From assembly GCA_965220385.1 (NCBI GenBank), contig OZ244825.1:4278001-4342000 (forward strand): a stretch of DNA of 64,000 nucleotides, given 5' to 3'. A model generated the notes under the pieces. It worked only from the letters and a program-made list of their open reading frames with translations, did not search any database and was not told where the DNA came from. Origin of the DNA: PCPOR2b sp965220385. Its GTDB lineage: Bacteria; Poribacteria; WGA-4E; PCPOR2b. Each line of letters opens with the position of its first letter. Within the stretch, counting starts at the first letter, position 1. Both the position numbers and the translations under genes were made by a program. Positions 53,213 to 62,608 of the stretch are shown here, one piece after another.

Positions 53213-54289
53213 TCAAGATTTTTCCGAAAATTTCCCATTCTCCAGCTCAAGATACCGCTTCAGCAGCCGCTCCTGTTTCCTTGTTAGCGCTTTAGGAATT
53301 TCAATGACAACAGTGACAATAAGATCTCCGTTCTCGTTTTCAGATTTTTTGATCCCCTGACCAGTTAGCCGGAAGGTTTGATTGGGCTGTGTTCCTCGTG
53401 GAAGGTTCAATACGATCGGATCGGTCAGCGTTGGAATATGAACTTCCCCACCGAGGCTGGCTGTCGCAAAACCAACTGGAACCTGACATCGCAAATCATA
53501 CCCATCACGTTGCAAGACCGGGTGCGACTTGACAACAACATCAACAAACAGATCTCCATAAGGTCCCCCGCGCGAGCCACACTCCCCCTGACCGGGCAAG
53601 CGTAACGATTTCCCGGTCTCAATTCCCGGTGGCATCTTCACCAGTAAAGATCGCTCCTTGCGGACGGCACCCGTCCCGCGACAGCCCCGACACGGCTGGT
53701 GAATTAGGACACCCGTCCCTTGGCAGCGTTCGCACAGCTTACTCTCCTTTCTGCTATCCCGCAGTAACTGGTCGAGAAGCTCGCCGTTGCCCATGCAGCT
53801 GGGACAAGTTGATTCGGGTGACCCCATTTGCGCGCCTGTGCCATCACAACTTTCGCACTCCTCGTTGCGGTGAACACGGATGGAACGCTCCGTTCCCAAC
53901 ATGGCTTCAGTAAATGGGAGGGTTAGATCAGTTCTTAGGTTGGAACCCCGTCTTCCCTCCGCTTTAACCGTTCGTCTCGCTTTTGTTCTTCGTTTCGTCT
54001 GCGGGCCCGACCTAAACACACCATCAAAGAAGTCATTGATTTTGGAATCGCCATCTCCAGAAGTTGCCCTATCGTATCCTAACGATTCATCGCCGATGCG
54101 CTGCGGACCGAGTTCGATCAGAGCCTGATAAGCTATCGTGGCCTCTTTGAACCGCTCTTCCGCCCGCTTATCCCCCCGACTTTTGTCGGGATGACATTGC
54201 AGCGCAATTTTGCGATAGGCTTTCTTTATTTCATCGAGGGTCGCATTTCGACTTACACCAAGGATCCGATAGTAGTCTTTCTGCCTCAC
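53213..54289 (-). CDS. dnaJ: DnaJ co-chaperone (type I, Zn fingers, short G/F region)
   Basis: A 358-residue DnaJ. The J domain has HPD at 33-35 for stimulating DnaK. Four CxxCxGxG zinc modules lie at C145/C148, C162/C165, C186/C189 and C200/C203. The Gly/Phe-rich linker that normally follows the J domain is replaced by an Arg/Lys-rich segment (about residues 99-117). The C-terminal substrate-binding domains follow. GTG start at 54289 with GAGGAG about eight bases upstream. It may be a paralogue rather than the sole DnaJ. Confidence 0.88.
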   Translation of the reverse strand: MRQKDYYRILGVSRNATLDEIKKAYRKIALQCHPDKSRGDKRAEERFKEATIAYQALIELGPQRIGDESLGYDRATSGDGDSKINDFFDGVFRSGPQTKRRTKARRTVKAEGRRGSNLRTDLTLPFTEAMLGTERSIRVHRNEECESCDGTGAQMGSPESTCPSCMGNGELLDQLLRDSRKESKLCERCQGTGVLIHQPCRGCRGTGAVRKERSLLVKMPPGIETGKSLRLPGQGECGSRGGPYGDLFVDVVVKSHPVLQRDGYDLRCQVPVGFATASLGGEVHIPTLTDPIVLNLPRGTQPNQTFRLTGQGIKKSENENGDLIVTVVIEIPKALTRKQERLLKRYLELENGKFSEKS

Positions 54290-54362
54290 CGATTTCTCTC
54301 CTCACATCCGCCAAATCTAAACAGTCGGAATTTTTGACCAAGACCTCACTGCAAATTTATAT

Positions 54363-57344
54363 TCACCTTTGGAGTAACAATACCCGCTTTGTCCCCTTGT
54401 TTGAAGCCTGTCGGACAAGTGCCTTTAGGTCAAGGATCTCATCGACAGGGACTGCTGGACGATTGAAGCGTAGGGTCTGTTTCATCACCATTCTTCGTTT
54501 CGATTTTGTATATTTGAGTTGGATGGAGCCAACGCGGTTGTCAATCTCACGGTCTTCAGGCACAGAGTCCACCGAAAATAGAGACGATAGATTGACAACA
54601 ACCTCGTCCGAAAAGGTAACTGCTTTCCCGATGATGACCGGGTGTGTTCTGTTTTCTTCACTGAGCAACGCAGCGTAAGGATGCTTAACCAGCGGCAACT
54701 CAAGGACATACTGCTGACCAATAGCAAAAAGATAATCCTCACACCACCAGTTGAGGACAATCTTCAGGTCCTCCTCCATAGCATCAAGTTTTGGAACCGA
54801 AACCTTCTCCAACTTCGCACGATCATCAAGTTCCATGTATTCATGCAGGAATTTTAACTGCTCATCAGGGTTGATATATTTCAATTGACTTCGTAGCTTC
54901 GTATTGAATGCGCCCGTTACAGTGAGTGTCTGAGTAACCTTGACTGACAGATCGTCTTCCACCTGTATCCGCGTCTCAACACGCTTGAGGTTTGATGATG
55001 CCTCGATTGTTGGGCTTTTTGCAAATCGGTATAATTGATCTTGCATCCTGCCATTTTCATCGGAAGAGGTAGCCCCTTGGTTCAACCCGTCCCGTTCCTT
55101 CATAAGAAAATCAGGATTGACGATGAGTGCCCATCGATCCTGATCGCTGGCAGGGAGATCGCCAAACGCACAAGTTTCCGCTGTCGCATCTAACCAAATA
55201 AGTCCGCCGTCGCTATCCTCCTCCACGGCGAGAATCATGTGATTAAAATACGCGAGCGAGGGGATCTCACGAACAATCCTGCTGGACTCACCCGCGGAAA
55301 TCAGCACCGGGTAGGATTGGATACCGACCGCCGATAACATTGTACTGAGCAGCGTCGTCTTATCCTTGCAGTCCCCATACCCCTCCTTAAAAATTTCGGG
55401 GGCAGAATGTGGCTTTATCGCCCATATCCCGAGCTCAATACCGACATAATCGATGTTCGTCGCAACATATTCGTAGAGCCGTTTAATCTTCTCCTTTCGG
55501 CTCCATGCCCCCCTCAGCAATGCCTTGGTCTTCTGCTCAATTTCCGGCGTCACATAATCCTGCTCGCGGATAAGCGTTCCGTACCACTTCATGAGTTTAT
55601 CCCACGAGTCCAGTGAGGTGATATTGATACTGTAAGCGAGATCCTCAACGGCTGGCATGAATGCCTCTTCACGGAGCGGGGGAACATCGCGTAGTTCAAA
55701 TGTATGGGTACGCGCATAGCGAGTTTCTGTGATTATCGGTTCGTTTCCAACGGCTTGCGGACTGGTAATCTGGTAGTAGATCGCTTTCTTTTTTGGTGTA
55801 TGAATCGTAAAGCGGTAACGCTGCACAGGCACGGAAGTTTGGAAGTAGACCTGGTGCCAGAATTCTCCCTGCATCAGATGCCCCCGATTGTTGGATGAAT
55901 AAGCGTAGTCGATGATGCAATCGTCGGACATCTCCGGCATTGAAAAGTGCATTAGACGAGCATCTACAAACAGCCCCGCCTCGACCGCACTCGGCGGTGG
56001 AATATTTTTCACAATGCTTCGTTGATCAAGATCGACTACACGACCATCGGACGTGAGGGTTCGGGCATGATGAATTGTGATGTCATCGTTTCCACGTGTG
56101 TACGGAATGCTAACCTTACCAAACTTATGTCCTGTATCGTTAAAGATTTTCACAATCCGACGCGTGGAATAGACGTAGCTACTGTCTTCATTGACGTTCA
56201 TCACCTCTGTTTCCCAAAGCACAACCGCACCACTATCGGGAAAATCATCTGCCCGCGGAGCATCAGCGAGTAACGCTTGAATCTCCGCCTCATCCGCTTC
56301 TGAAACGAAATTATAGGAAATTAAGGTGCGCTGGGACGGTCCGCTGTCAGCCTCGGTAGACGCTTCTCCAAATTCATCGTCGGAACGATCCAGGTCCGGC
56401 TCAAGCGACACGGAATCAGCCAGCACCGAACGACGTTTTCCCAGATAGGTCCTTTGCGCAAGCGTGCCATCCGAAGCGTTCGGCAGTTCTTTGCGCGACG
56501 CAACTCCATCTCCATTATCGTCAAGGTGCGGATGCTCCGACTGAACAGAACCATCGCTTTCATACCACGTTGACACGCGCTCTTGGGTATATAAAAACGC
56601 CTCTAACAGCGAAATCGCCCCATTGTCATCCCCATCAGCGGCACCGTCCGAAAAGGCATTGATGAAGATATTCCCAAATCCCGACCGCATATAACCCTCA
56701 CGCGCTGAACACGCCGTGATGATTGTCCGTCCCTTCTTACTCACTTGAGACACGAAACGCGCGCTATAGGGGAATCCGAAGACTAACACCATCTGCTCTG
56801 CAGGAATCTGATTGATGAGCGCAGCCCATTCTATATCCCTGATATCCCGTCCAGGCGAGTTGAATTTTAGCCCATCTGCCGTTTTGGTTGCATGACCGAC
56901 CATGAAGAGGATGAATCGGTCCCCCGACTGAACCCGCCCCTGTAAATCAGAAAAAGCAGCCTCAATCTCAGGCTTCGTTGATTTCCCATCAACTAAATCT
57001 GACGCCTCTCCATCATTTTCAAACAGAAATGTGACATGTTCCGGTGCATATCCGTATTCCTCTATCAGCAAGCTACGCATCCCTGAGGTCGCATTCCAAA
57101 ATTCATCGTAAAAGGATTTCTCGCCGCCAACACCGCCAATGATAAGTGCGTAATCTTCGGCAGAAGTATCCGGTGCAATAAACAGAATGCAACTCAAAAT
57201 CAGGCACACACTAAAAACAGAAAGTGGGAAAGTGGGAAAGTGAGCAAGTGAGCAAAGACAGGGGCTGCTACTCGTTACTTTTCTCCCTTTCTCCCCTTCT
57301 CCCCTTCTCACTTTCATTGCCTTTTCTCCCTTGATCCCTCTCAT
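54363..57344 (-). CDS. Caspase/legumain-like peptidase fused to DUF3857 and a transglutaminase
   Basis: A 993-residue exported protein. A signal sequence hydrophobic core lies near residues 39-62, with a basic low-complexity N-tip made of the GAAAGTG simple repeat. The peptidase-like domain has His151 (FMVGHATK) and Cys212 (TIITACSARE), then calcium-loop-like acidic runs (DGDDNGAIS and DDNGDGVAS). From about residue 385 comes DUF3857, then a transglutaminase core with Cys659 (GYGDCKDKTT), His702 and Asp719. The ATG at 57344 forms TAATG with the moaC stop and has GGAGGAG eight bases upstream. The fusion is not one I know. Confidence 0.82.
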   Translation of the reverse strand: MRGIKGEKAMKVRRGEGEKGRKVTSSSPCLCSLAHFPTFPLSVFSVCLILSCILFIAPDTSAEDYALIIGGVGGEKSFYDEFWNATSGMRSLLIEEYGYAPEHVTFLFENDGEASDLVDGKSTKPEIEAAFSDLQGRVQSGDRFILFMVGHATKTADGLKFNSPGRDIRDIEWAALINQIPAEQMVLVFGFPYSARFVSQVSKKGRTIITACSAREGYMRSGFGNIFINAFSDGAADGDDNGAISLLEAFLYTQERVSTWYESDGSVQSEHPHLDDNGDGVASRKELPNASDGTLAQRTYLGKRRSVLADSVSLEPDLDRSDDEFGEASTEADSGPSQRTLISYNFVSEADEAEIQALLADAPRADDFPDSGAVVLWETEVMNVNEDSSYVYSTRRIVKIFNDTGHKFGKVSIPYTRGNDDITIHHARTLTSDGRVVDLDQRSIVKNIPPPSAVEAGLFVDARLMHFSMPEMSDDCIIDYAYSSNNRGHLMQGEFWHQVYFQTSVPVQRYRFTIHTPKKKAIYYQITSPQAVGNEPIITETRYARTHTFELRDVPPLREEAFMPAVEDLAYSINITSLDSWDKLMKWYGTLIREQDYVTPEIEQKTKALLRGAWSRKEKIKRLYEYVATNIDYVGIELGIWAIKPHSAPEIFKEGYGDCKDKTTLLSTMLSAVGIQSYPVLISAGESSRIVREIPSLAYFNHMILAVEEDSDGGLIWLDATAETCAFGDLPASDQDRWALIVNPDFLMKERDGLNQGATSSDENGRMQDQLYRFAKSPTIEASSNLKRVETRIQVEDDLSVKVTQTLTVTGAFNTKLRSQLKYINPDEQLKFLHEYMELDDRAKLEKVSVPKLDAMEEDLKIVLNWWCEDYLFAIGQQYVLELPLVKHPYAALLSEENRTHPVIIGKAVTFSDEVVVNLSSLFSVDSVPEDREIDNRVGSIQLKYTKSKRRMVMKQTLRFNRPAVPVDEILDLKALVRQASNKGTKRVLLLQR
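57220..57330. repeat. GAAAGTG/CTTTC simple repeat within the fusion gene start
   Basis: Repeats of GAAAGTGGG and GAGCAAGT (57220-57259) and then T- and C-rich units (57286-57330) form an imperfect inverted pair. They encode about residues 5-42 of the fusion protein. They share units with 19458-19493 and 19958-19993. Confidence 0.7.
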
Positions 57345-57829
57345 TACGACAACTCCTCCCGGACGAATGTACCACTTTTCCCGCCAGTCTTTTTGACCAA
57401 TCGAATATCAGAAATCTTCATCTCCCTGTCAACCGATTTACACATATCGTAGACCGTCAAACCGGCGACAGAAACAGCGGTCATAGCCTCCATCTCAACA
57501 CCTGTCCGCCCGACGGTCTGTACCTCCGCCTCAATCTCGACGCGATGTTCTGCTTCATTAATCGACAGATCAACTTTGACAGAGGTCAACGCAAGCGGAT
57601 GGCACAGGGGAATAAGATCTCCGGTACGCTTGGTCGCCATGATACCAGCGAGACGAGCCACTTCGAGGACATCCCCTTTTGCGAAACCCCGTTCAGCGAT
57701 TAATCGGAGCGTCTCTAGCTTTGCAAACACATGCCCACGTGCCACCGCAACGCGCAGAGTTTCCGCCTTCGGTGTAACATCCACCATGCGAGCATGCCCC
57801 TTTTCGTCAAAATGTGTGAGTTTATTCAC
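57344..57829 (-). CDS. moaC: Cyclic pyranopterin monophosphate synthase accessory protein MoaC
   Basis: A 161-residue molybdenum cofactor enzyme. With MoaA it converts GTP to cyclic pyranopterin monophosphate. The signatures MVDVTPK, GIMATKRTGDLIPLCHP and GRTGVEMEAMTAVS are all present. The start is GTG at 57829 with GGAGG upstream, overlapping the xylB stop by eight bases (an earlier GTG at 57841 is possible). It is also overlapped by TAATG with the downstream fusion gene. Other mo genes are not in the window. Confidence 0.93.
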   Translation of the reverse strand: MNKLTHFDEKGHARMVDVTPKAETLRVAVARGHVFAKLETLRLIAERGFAKGDVLEVARLAGIMATKRTGDLIPLCHPLALTSVKVDLSINEAEHRVEIEAEVQTVGRTGVEMEAMTAVSVAGLTVYDMCKSVDREMKISDIRLVKKTGGKSGTFVREELS

Positions 57830-59369
57830 TGTATCCTCCACCTGAAACCACTGACGTCACCCGATCAAACTGTGGCTTGAGTGCGGGATAGAGAGCGCCG
57901 TAGATCTGGTAGTACTCCTCATAAATTCTTACATTGTCAGCGTTCGGTTGCGTCGCTGATGTGATTTTGATAATTTCATCTGCTGCGCTCTCAACGCTGT
58001 CGTAAACCCCCGTTCCAACACCAGCGAGAATCGCTGCGCCAAATGCAGGTCCTTCAGCGATGTTAATCGTAACCAATTCAGTGTTGAAGACATCAGTTTG
58101 GATTTGCCGCCAGAGCGAACTCCGCGCGCCACCGCCCGTGGCGTAGATCCGCTCAATGGGTGTTCCTAACCCACGAATAATCTCCAGCGAATCACGTAGG
58201 GCGTAGGCAATGCCTTCCATCACAGATCGAATCAGATGCGGCTTGCCGTGCCGCAACGTCATACCGAAGAAGGCCGCCTTGGCGTTTGCATCCGCGTGCG
58301 GTGTCCGTTCACCGGTGAGGTAGGGTAGAAAGATTAAGCCCTCGCTGCCAACAGGCGCTTCTGCGGCACGCTGGGTCAAAATCTCATACGGATCGACCCC
58401 TTCGATTTCAGCCTCCACGACCTCTGAATCACCCAAATTATCGCGAAACCAGCGGAGTGCACCCCCGGCTGAAAGGACCACGCCCATCAGATACCACTTA
58501 TGCGGTGCAGAATGACAGAAGCTGTGCGCCTGCAGGTTCGGGTCCACTTTGGCTTCATCGGTATGTGCAACGATAGCGCCCGACGTCCCGATACTCGCCG
58601 AGACCCGACCCTCTTTGACAATCCCATTGCCAACTGCGCTACAGGCGTTGTCCGCCCCACCACCGACAACCGGAGTCCCCACAGAAAGCCCCGTCAATTC
58701 GGCAGCCTCAGCGGTAATCTTTCCACAAACGTCAACCGATTCGCACACCCCCGGTAGGAGTGCTCGGTCGATCCCCAGCTTGTGCAATACTTCCTCAGAC
58801 CAGCATCGTTGCCGCACATCGAACAGGAGTGTCCCAGCCGCATCGGACACCTCCGCAGCGAGCTCCCCTGTCAACCGGAATCGGACGTAATCTTTGGGGA
58901 GCAACATTGTGGCGGTCTGTTCCAGAATCTCCGGCTCGTTGTCTCGCACCCAGATCACTTTCGGCGCGGTAAATCCCTCAAGTGCAGGGTTACACGTGCT
59001 CCGCACTAACATATCCTCACCGACAGTCTCTGTGATGTAGTCGCACTGCTCCGTCGTCCGCACATCACACCATAGCATCGCCGGACGTAGGACACGGTGC
59101 CCCTTGTCCATCAGCACCAAGCCGTGCATCTGACCGGAAAGTCCTAACCCCTTGACCTCCTTAGGCAAAACTTGCGACTCGGCAAGCACCCTCTGGATGG
59201 ACCTTACCGTTGCTCGCCACCAATCCGCTGGGTCCTGCTCCGCCCATTTCGGTTGAGGCGTGTGCAGCGGATATTCTTCCAAGGCGCTGGCATGTTGTTG
59301 ACCGCTTTCATCAACAAGGATCGTCTTCGCCCCTGTTGTTCCAACGTCAATGCCGATGAGATATGCCAT
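57822..59369 (-). CDS. xylB: Xylulokinase
   Basis: A 515-residue FGGY sugar kinase. The N-terminal phosphate loop is GIDVGTTGAKT, the catalytic/sugar region is SGQMHGLVL, and the C-terminal ATP fold has GGGADNACSAVG and TGGGARSSLW. It phosphorylates D-xylulose (or a related ketose) for entry to the pentose phosphate route. No xylose isomerase lies beside it. A weak GGGA precedes the ATG. Its last bases overlap the moaC start, an unusual pairing. Confidence 0.9.
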   Translation of the reverse strand: MAYLIGIDVGTTGAKTILVDESGQQHASALEEYPLHTPQPKWAEQDPADWWRATVRSIQRVLAESQVLPKEVKGLGLSGQMHGLVLMDKGHRVLRPAMLWCDVRTTEQCDYITETVGEDMLVRSTCNPALEGFTAPKVIWVRDNEPEILEQTATMLLPKDYVRFRLTGELAAEVSDAAGTLLFDVRQRCWSEEVLHKLGIDRALLPGVCESVDVCGKITAEAAELTGLSVGTPVVGGGADNACSAVGNGIVKEGRVSASIGTSGAIVAHTDEAKVDPNLQAHSFCHSAPHKWYLMGVVLSAGGALRWFRDNLGDSEVVEAEIEGVDPYEILTQRAAEAPVGSEGLIFLPYLTGERTPHADANAKAAFFGMTLRHGKPHLIRSVMEGIAYALRDSLEIIRGLGTPIERIYATGGGARSSLWRQIQTDVFNTELVTINIAEGPAFGAAILAGVGTGVYDSVESAADEIIKITSATQPNADNVRIYEEYYQIYGALYPALKPQFDRVTSVVSGGGYSE

Positions 59370-59436
59370 AAATCATTTCCCACAAATTGTGAGGTGCAAT
59401 ATATCAGTGAGTCAAAATCCTATCTTGAGATTCCCT

Positions 59437-60039
59437 TCATTGGTCAATAGATTGACTCTTAAGAGAGGTAAGTGGAACCAAGAGATCATCAACGACAGGC
59501 TGCCACCCGGGCAACACATGAGATTGGACCCGCGCGTCATTACTGAACCGTTCAATGGTTCTAGATGAATCAGAGATGAATTGCACCACTTCAATCGTGC
59601 CCTCCCTTGAACGTACAAGCCAGCACTCATCAACCCCCATCCGTTGATAGTCCGCGAGTTTGTCCAAAACGTTTTGTTGTGATTCGCTCGGGGAGACAAT
59701 TTCGACAACCAAATCTGGGGCGATGTCAAGGAAAGGGAGTTCTTCCATATTATCCAACCCCAACTGTGCAATCCGTTCAAAGCTGATGTAAAGCACATCT
59801 GGTTGTCGAGTCCGCAACGGTGTTCGACTAATCATGATGTCAACGGGGGCGTACACGACAAGCCCTAATAGGTTCGTATCCACATAATTTGCCATCGGTT
59901 GAAAGATTTTTCTCGAGTGCCATTGGTGTCCAAACAGCAGTGCAGGCTCCATAATCAATTTCCCGTCGATCACCTCATATCGCTGCATGGTTTCTGGCAG
60001 CGCGAGGTAGTCATCATAAGTCAAGAGTTCTTGTGTCAT
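59437..60039 (-). CDS. Uma2-family (DUF820) restriction-endonuclease-fold protein
   Basis: A 200-residue protein of the Uma2/DUF820 family. RYEVIDGKL near the start, RQPDVLYIS, APDLVVEIVSPSES and ADYQRMGVDECWLV are the usual markers, and the D/E residues suit a PD-(D/E)XK nuclease core. Role unknown; such genes are frequent in cyanobacteria and Poribacteria-like bacteria. No clear partner beside it. Confidence 0.87.
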   Translation of the reverse strand: MTQELLTYDDYLALPETMQRYEVIDGKLIMEPALLFGHQWHSRKIFQPMANYVDTNLLGLVVYAPVDIMISRTPLRTRQPDVLYISFERIAQLGLDNMEELPFLDIAPDLVVEIVSPSESQQNVLDKLADYQRMGVDECWLVRSREGTIEVVQFISDSSRTIERFSNDARVQSHVLPGWQPVVDDLLVPLTSLKSQSIDQ

Positions 60040-60171
60040 ATATAATCACCTTCAGTTCGGATCAAACCGTGGAATAGCTATGTAGGTTAAGACATTATGT
60101 TTGAAGTGATTTCATCAAGGGATTGATAGGAATTTACACCTGTCACATTTACCTACTTTTATCTTCTGACA

Positions 60172-61719
60172 TTAGGGAGTATGTCGGACCACACGTCCCG
60201 GCAGTTGTCCTGTGGGGTCTCCGTCGTCAATCACGGGAACACCGTTGACCAATACCCAGTTCACGCCGACTGCCGGCTGCACCGGGTCCTGCCATGTTGC
60301 CCGATCCGCAACCGTCTCCGGGTCAAAGACAACCAAATCCGCAGCCAACCCTTCAGCGACCCGTCCGCGGTCTTTTATCCCAAAACGTGCCGCCGGGAAC
60401 CCACTCATCTTGTAGACCGCTTCCTGTAGGGACACCAGTTGGCGCTCCCTGACGAAGCGTCCAAGGTACTGCACAAAGCAGCCGTATCCCCGCGGATGCG
60501 GATGGGGAATATCATAAACACCGTCGCTGGCAATCATCATGCGCGGATGAACAGCCGTGCGGTCAATCGTTACTTTGTTATCCTCTGGCGGTGTCTGCCA
60601 AGGAAAAACGAACGTCTCTATCCCTTCCTCCTCAAGCATCAGATCGTAAGCGAAGTCCTCGCGGGACTTACCCACACTTTCGGCGGCGTCCGATAGGGTC
60701 ATCCCGATGAACCGACCGGAACGGTTATAGCCAACAATCTGATCGCCACGCCCCAACTGCTCTCGGATATGGGGCAGGCACTTTTCACGCACCTCCGACC
60801 TCTCCATATTCGCCAAAACCTCTGTGAGGCTTCCCGCTTGGAACTCCGCCGGCAGCATCAGTGCGAGATGGGTCATCCCCGCGGGATAGAGATAGGACTC
60901 AAAGGTCAAATCAATGTCCTCACGGTCTACCTGCTCAAGCAGTGCGGCACTCTCGTCATCTACCCGCTCGTGAGAGATATGCACGGGGATACCCGATTGC
61001 TTGGCAAGTTCAAAGGTTTCTTCCCACGCCTTTTTCCGTCCGAGGATTCGGTAGCGGATATGTGCAGCATAGATTGCGCCGTATGAATCTGCCAACTTGC
61101 ATAAAGTTACAAGTTCCCGGAGATCCGCATGGGCGCTCGGCTGATAGTCAAGCCCTAAGCACAGGCAACCCGCCCCCGCTTCCAACCACTCACGGGTCGT
61201 TTTCACCATGGCAGCCAACTCTTCATCGGTAGCCGGTCGGGGGTCCCACCCCATCGCCCCTAAACGGACCGCACAATGCGGCACCTGCGGGTAAACATTG
61301 GCGGGAGTATTGCCGGGAAAGATGCTTAGATAATCTTCAGCGGTGGGCCAATCGAGAGTGAATTCCGCATCCCCAATCGCAAACTGGGTATAACGCCACA
61401 TCTCCTGCGCTTGCTCCGGTGGAAGCGGTGCCCAGCCAAACCCGTCCGGTGCAGTCAACTGAGTGGTCACGCCCTGACGGACAGCTCCCAACTGATCTCG
61501 ACCACCCACCAACGAGATCTCCGAATGGACATGGACGTCAATGAAGCCGGGACTCACAACCTGTCCCGCCGCACTGATACTCCGGTTTGCCTGTGTGGGA
61601 TCTAATTTCCCGATGGCGGCGATCTGGTCACCAACGACACCCACATCGGCGGGGAAAGGCTCGCGCTCACCTGTGCCATCGGCAATCTTTCCACCGTGAA
61701 TAATATAGTCAAATTGCAT
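60172..61719 (-). CDS. N-acyl-D-amino-acid deacylase (D-aminoacylase) family protein
   Basis: A 515-residue amidohydrolase. The HxH motif is H63/H65 in IDVHVHSE. Other markers are AAHIRYR, VHISHERVD and the late metal-region Asp in MMIASDGVYD. It should hydrolyse an N-acyl bond of a D-amino acid or a related acyl amino compound; the exact substrate is open. GGAG lies eight bases before ATG at 61719. It lies apart from the amidohydrolase at 39249. Confidence 0.88.
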   Translation of the reverse strand: MQFDYIIHGGKIADGTGEREPFPADVGVVGDQIAAIGKLDPTQANRSISAAGQVVSPGFIDVHVHSEISLVGGRDQLGAVRQGVTTQLTAPDGFGWAPLPPEQAQEMWRYTQFAIGDAEFTLDWPTAEDYLSIFPGNTPANVYPQVPHCAVRLGAMGWDPRPATDEELAAMVKTTREWLEAGAGCLCLGLDYQPSAHADLRELVTLCKLADSYGAIYAAHIRYRILGRKKAWEETFELAKQSGIPVHISHERVDDESAALLEQVDREDIDLTFESYLYPAGMTHLALMLPAEFQAGSLTEVLANMERSEVREKCLPHIREQLGRGDQIVGYNRSGRFIGMTLSDAAESVGKSREDFAYDLMLEEEGIETFVFPWQTPPEDNKVTIDRTAVHPRMMIASDGVYDIPHPHPRGYGCFVQYLGRFVRERQLVSLQEAVYKMSGFPAARFGIKDRGRVAEGLAADLVVFDPETVADRATWQDPVQPAVGVNWVLVNGVPVIDDGDPTGQLPGRVVRHTP

Positions 61720-61905
61720 CAAGTATTCTCCATTACTGTGTTGGGGAGATTATCCTGCTATCCGTTACCAACTCCTGTAAATTTAGATTTTCAGTTGACA
61801 GGGAAAAAGGGATCAGGTATGATGTGAATCAGGCGTAAACATAAATATAGGTTGTTTTGAATCCCGGTGACCTATTGGGGAGCATCGGGGAGGAGAAATG
61901 TACGA

Positions 61906-62373
61906 ATGCACAATAAATCTCATCGGTTCGGTCTCTTTATAACACTCTTTCTTCTTGGCATCGTTTTTGGTGGGTGTGACGATGCGGGCTCGGGTGGCAG
62001 CGGATCGGTAAGCCTGCTCAGGGATGAGCCTGTGATTCTGGACTCCACCCTCGCCATCAACGTCAGCGATGATCGTCCGGATGGAATTACTGACACCTTC
62101 TTCGAAACGAGCGATCGGATTTACTTATGGATCTTTTGGGTGAACGTCAAAGGACGACATACCGTTGAGGTCAACTGGTTTTCGCCACAGAACGACATAG
62201 ACGACCCGCCCTTCCGAGAAGACCAAGAAACCTTCGCCTCCTCAACAGGGGATCAGATCACTTGGTTCTATATAGATGCTCCTTCCGGCAGCTTTCCCGA
62301 GGGCGAATGGTTTGTCGAAATCTTTCTGGACGGATTGTTCGAGCGGAGCCACGTATTTGACGTTAGGCGCTGA
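61906..62373 (+). CDS. Small lipoprotein of unknown function
   Basis: A 155-residue protein with a lipobox ending at Cys (IVFGGC), then a Gly/Ser linker and a beta-rich domain (LINGTF-like pattern around IYLWIFWVNV and GEWFVEIFLD). GGGGAGGAG lies ten bases before ATG at 61906. The same fold type occurs in other Poribacteria surface proteins, but I do not recognise a named family. Confidence 0.62.
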   Translation: MHNKSHRFGLFITLFLLGIVFGGCDDAGSGGSGSVSLLRDEPVILDSTLAINVSDDRPDGITDTFFETSDRIYLWIFWVNVKGRHTVEVNWFSPQNDIDDPPFREDQETFASSTGDQITWFYIDAPSGSFPEGEWFVEIFLDGLFERSHVFDVRR

Positions 62374-62410
62374 CCGACATTCCTACCAAAATCTCACCTT
62401 TTTCAACTAG

Positions 62411-62568
62411 TATAGGACTTACGCAGTTGAACGATGAGGTGTTGTAATTGGGTGGTTCATCGCCAATACGGGGCAAGATGCCCCACCTACGATTGGTGTA
62501 GAGTCTGAACATACCCTTCGACACTTGATAAATTGGGCAACTACAATTTGAAGTGCGTAACTCCTATA
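62411..62568. mobile_element. 158-bp MITE-like element with TATAGGA terminal repeats
   Basis: TATAGGACTTACGCAGTTGAA (62411-62431) and the complement of TTGAAGTGCGTAACTCCTATA (62548-62568) are 18 of 21 identical. Inside, GGGGCA/TGCCCC (62470-62475 and 62479-62484) form a hairpin followed by CTACGATTG, the same tail as in the CCTAC hairpins. No gene is inside. Confidence 0.6.
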
Positions 62569-62608
62569 AATAATATATTTACATTGCTACATCGGAAATC
62601 CCTGCTAT

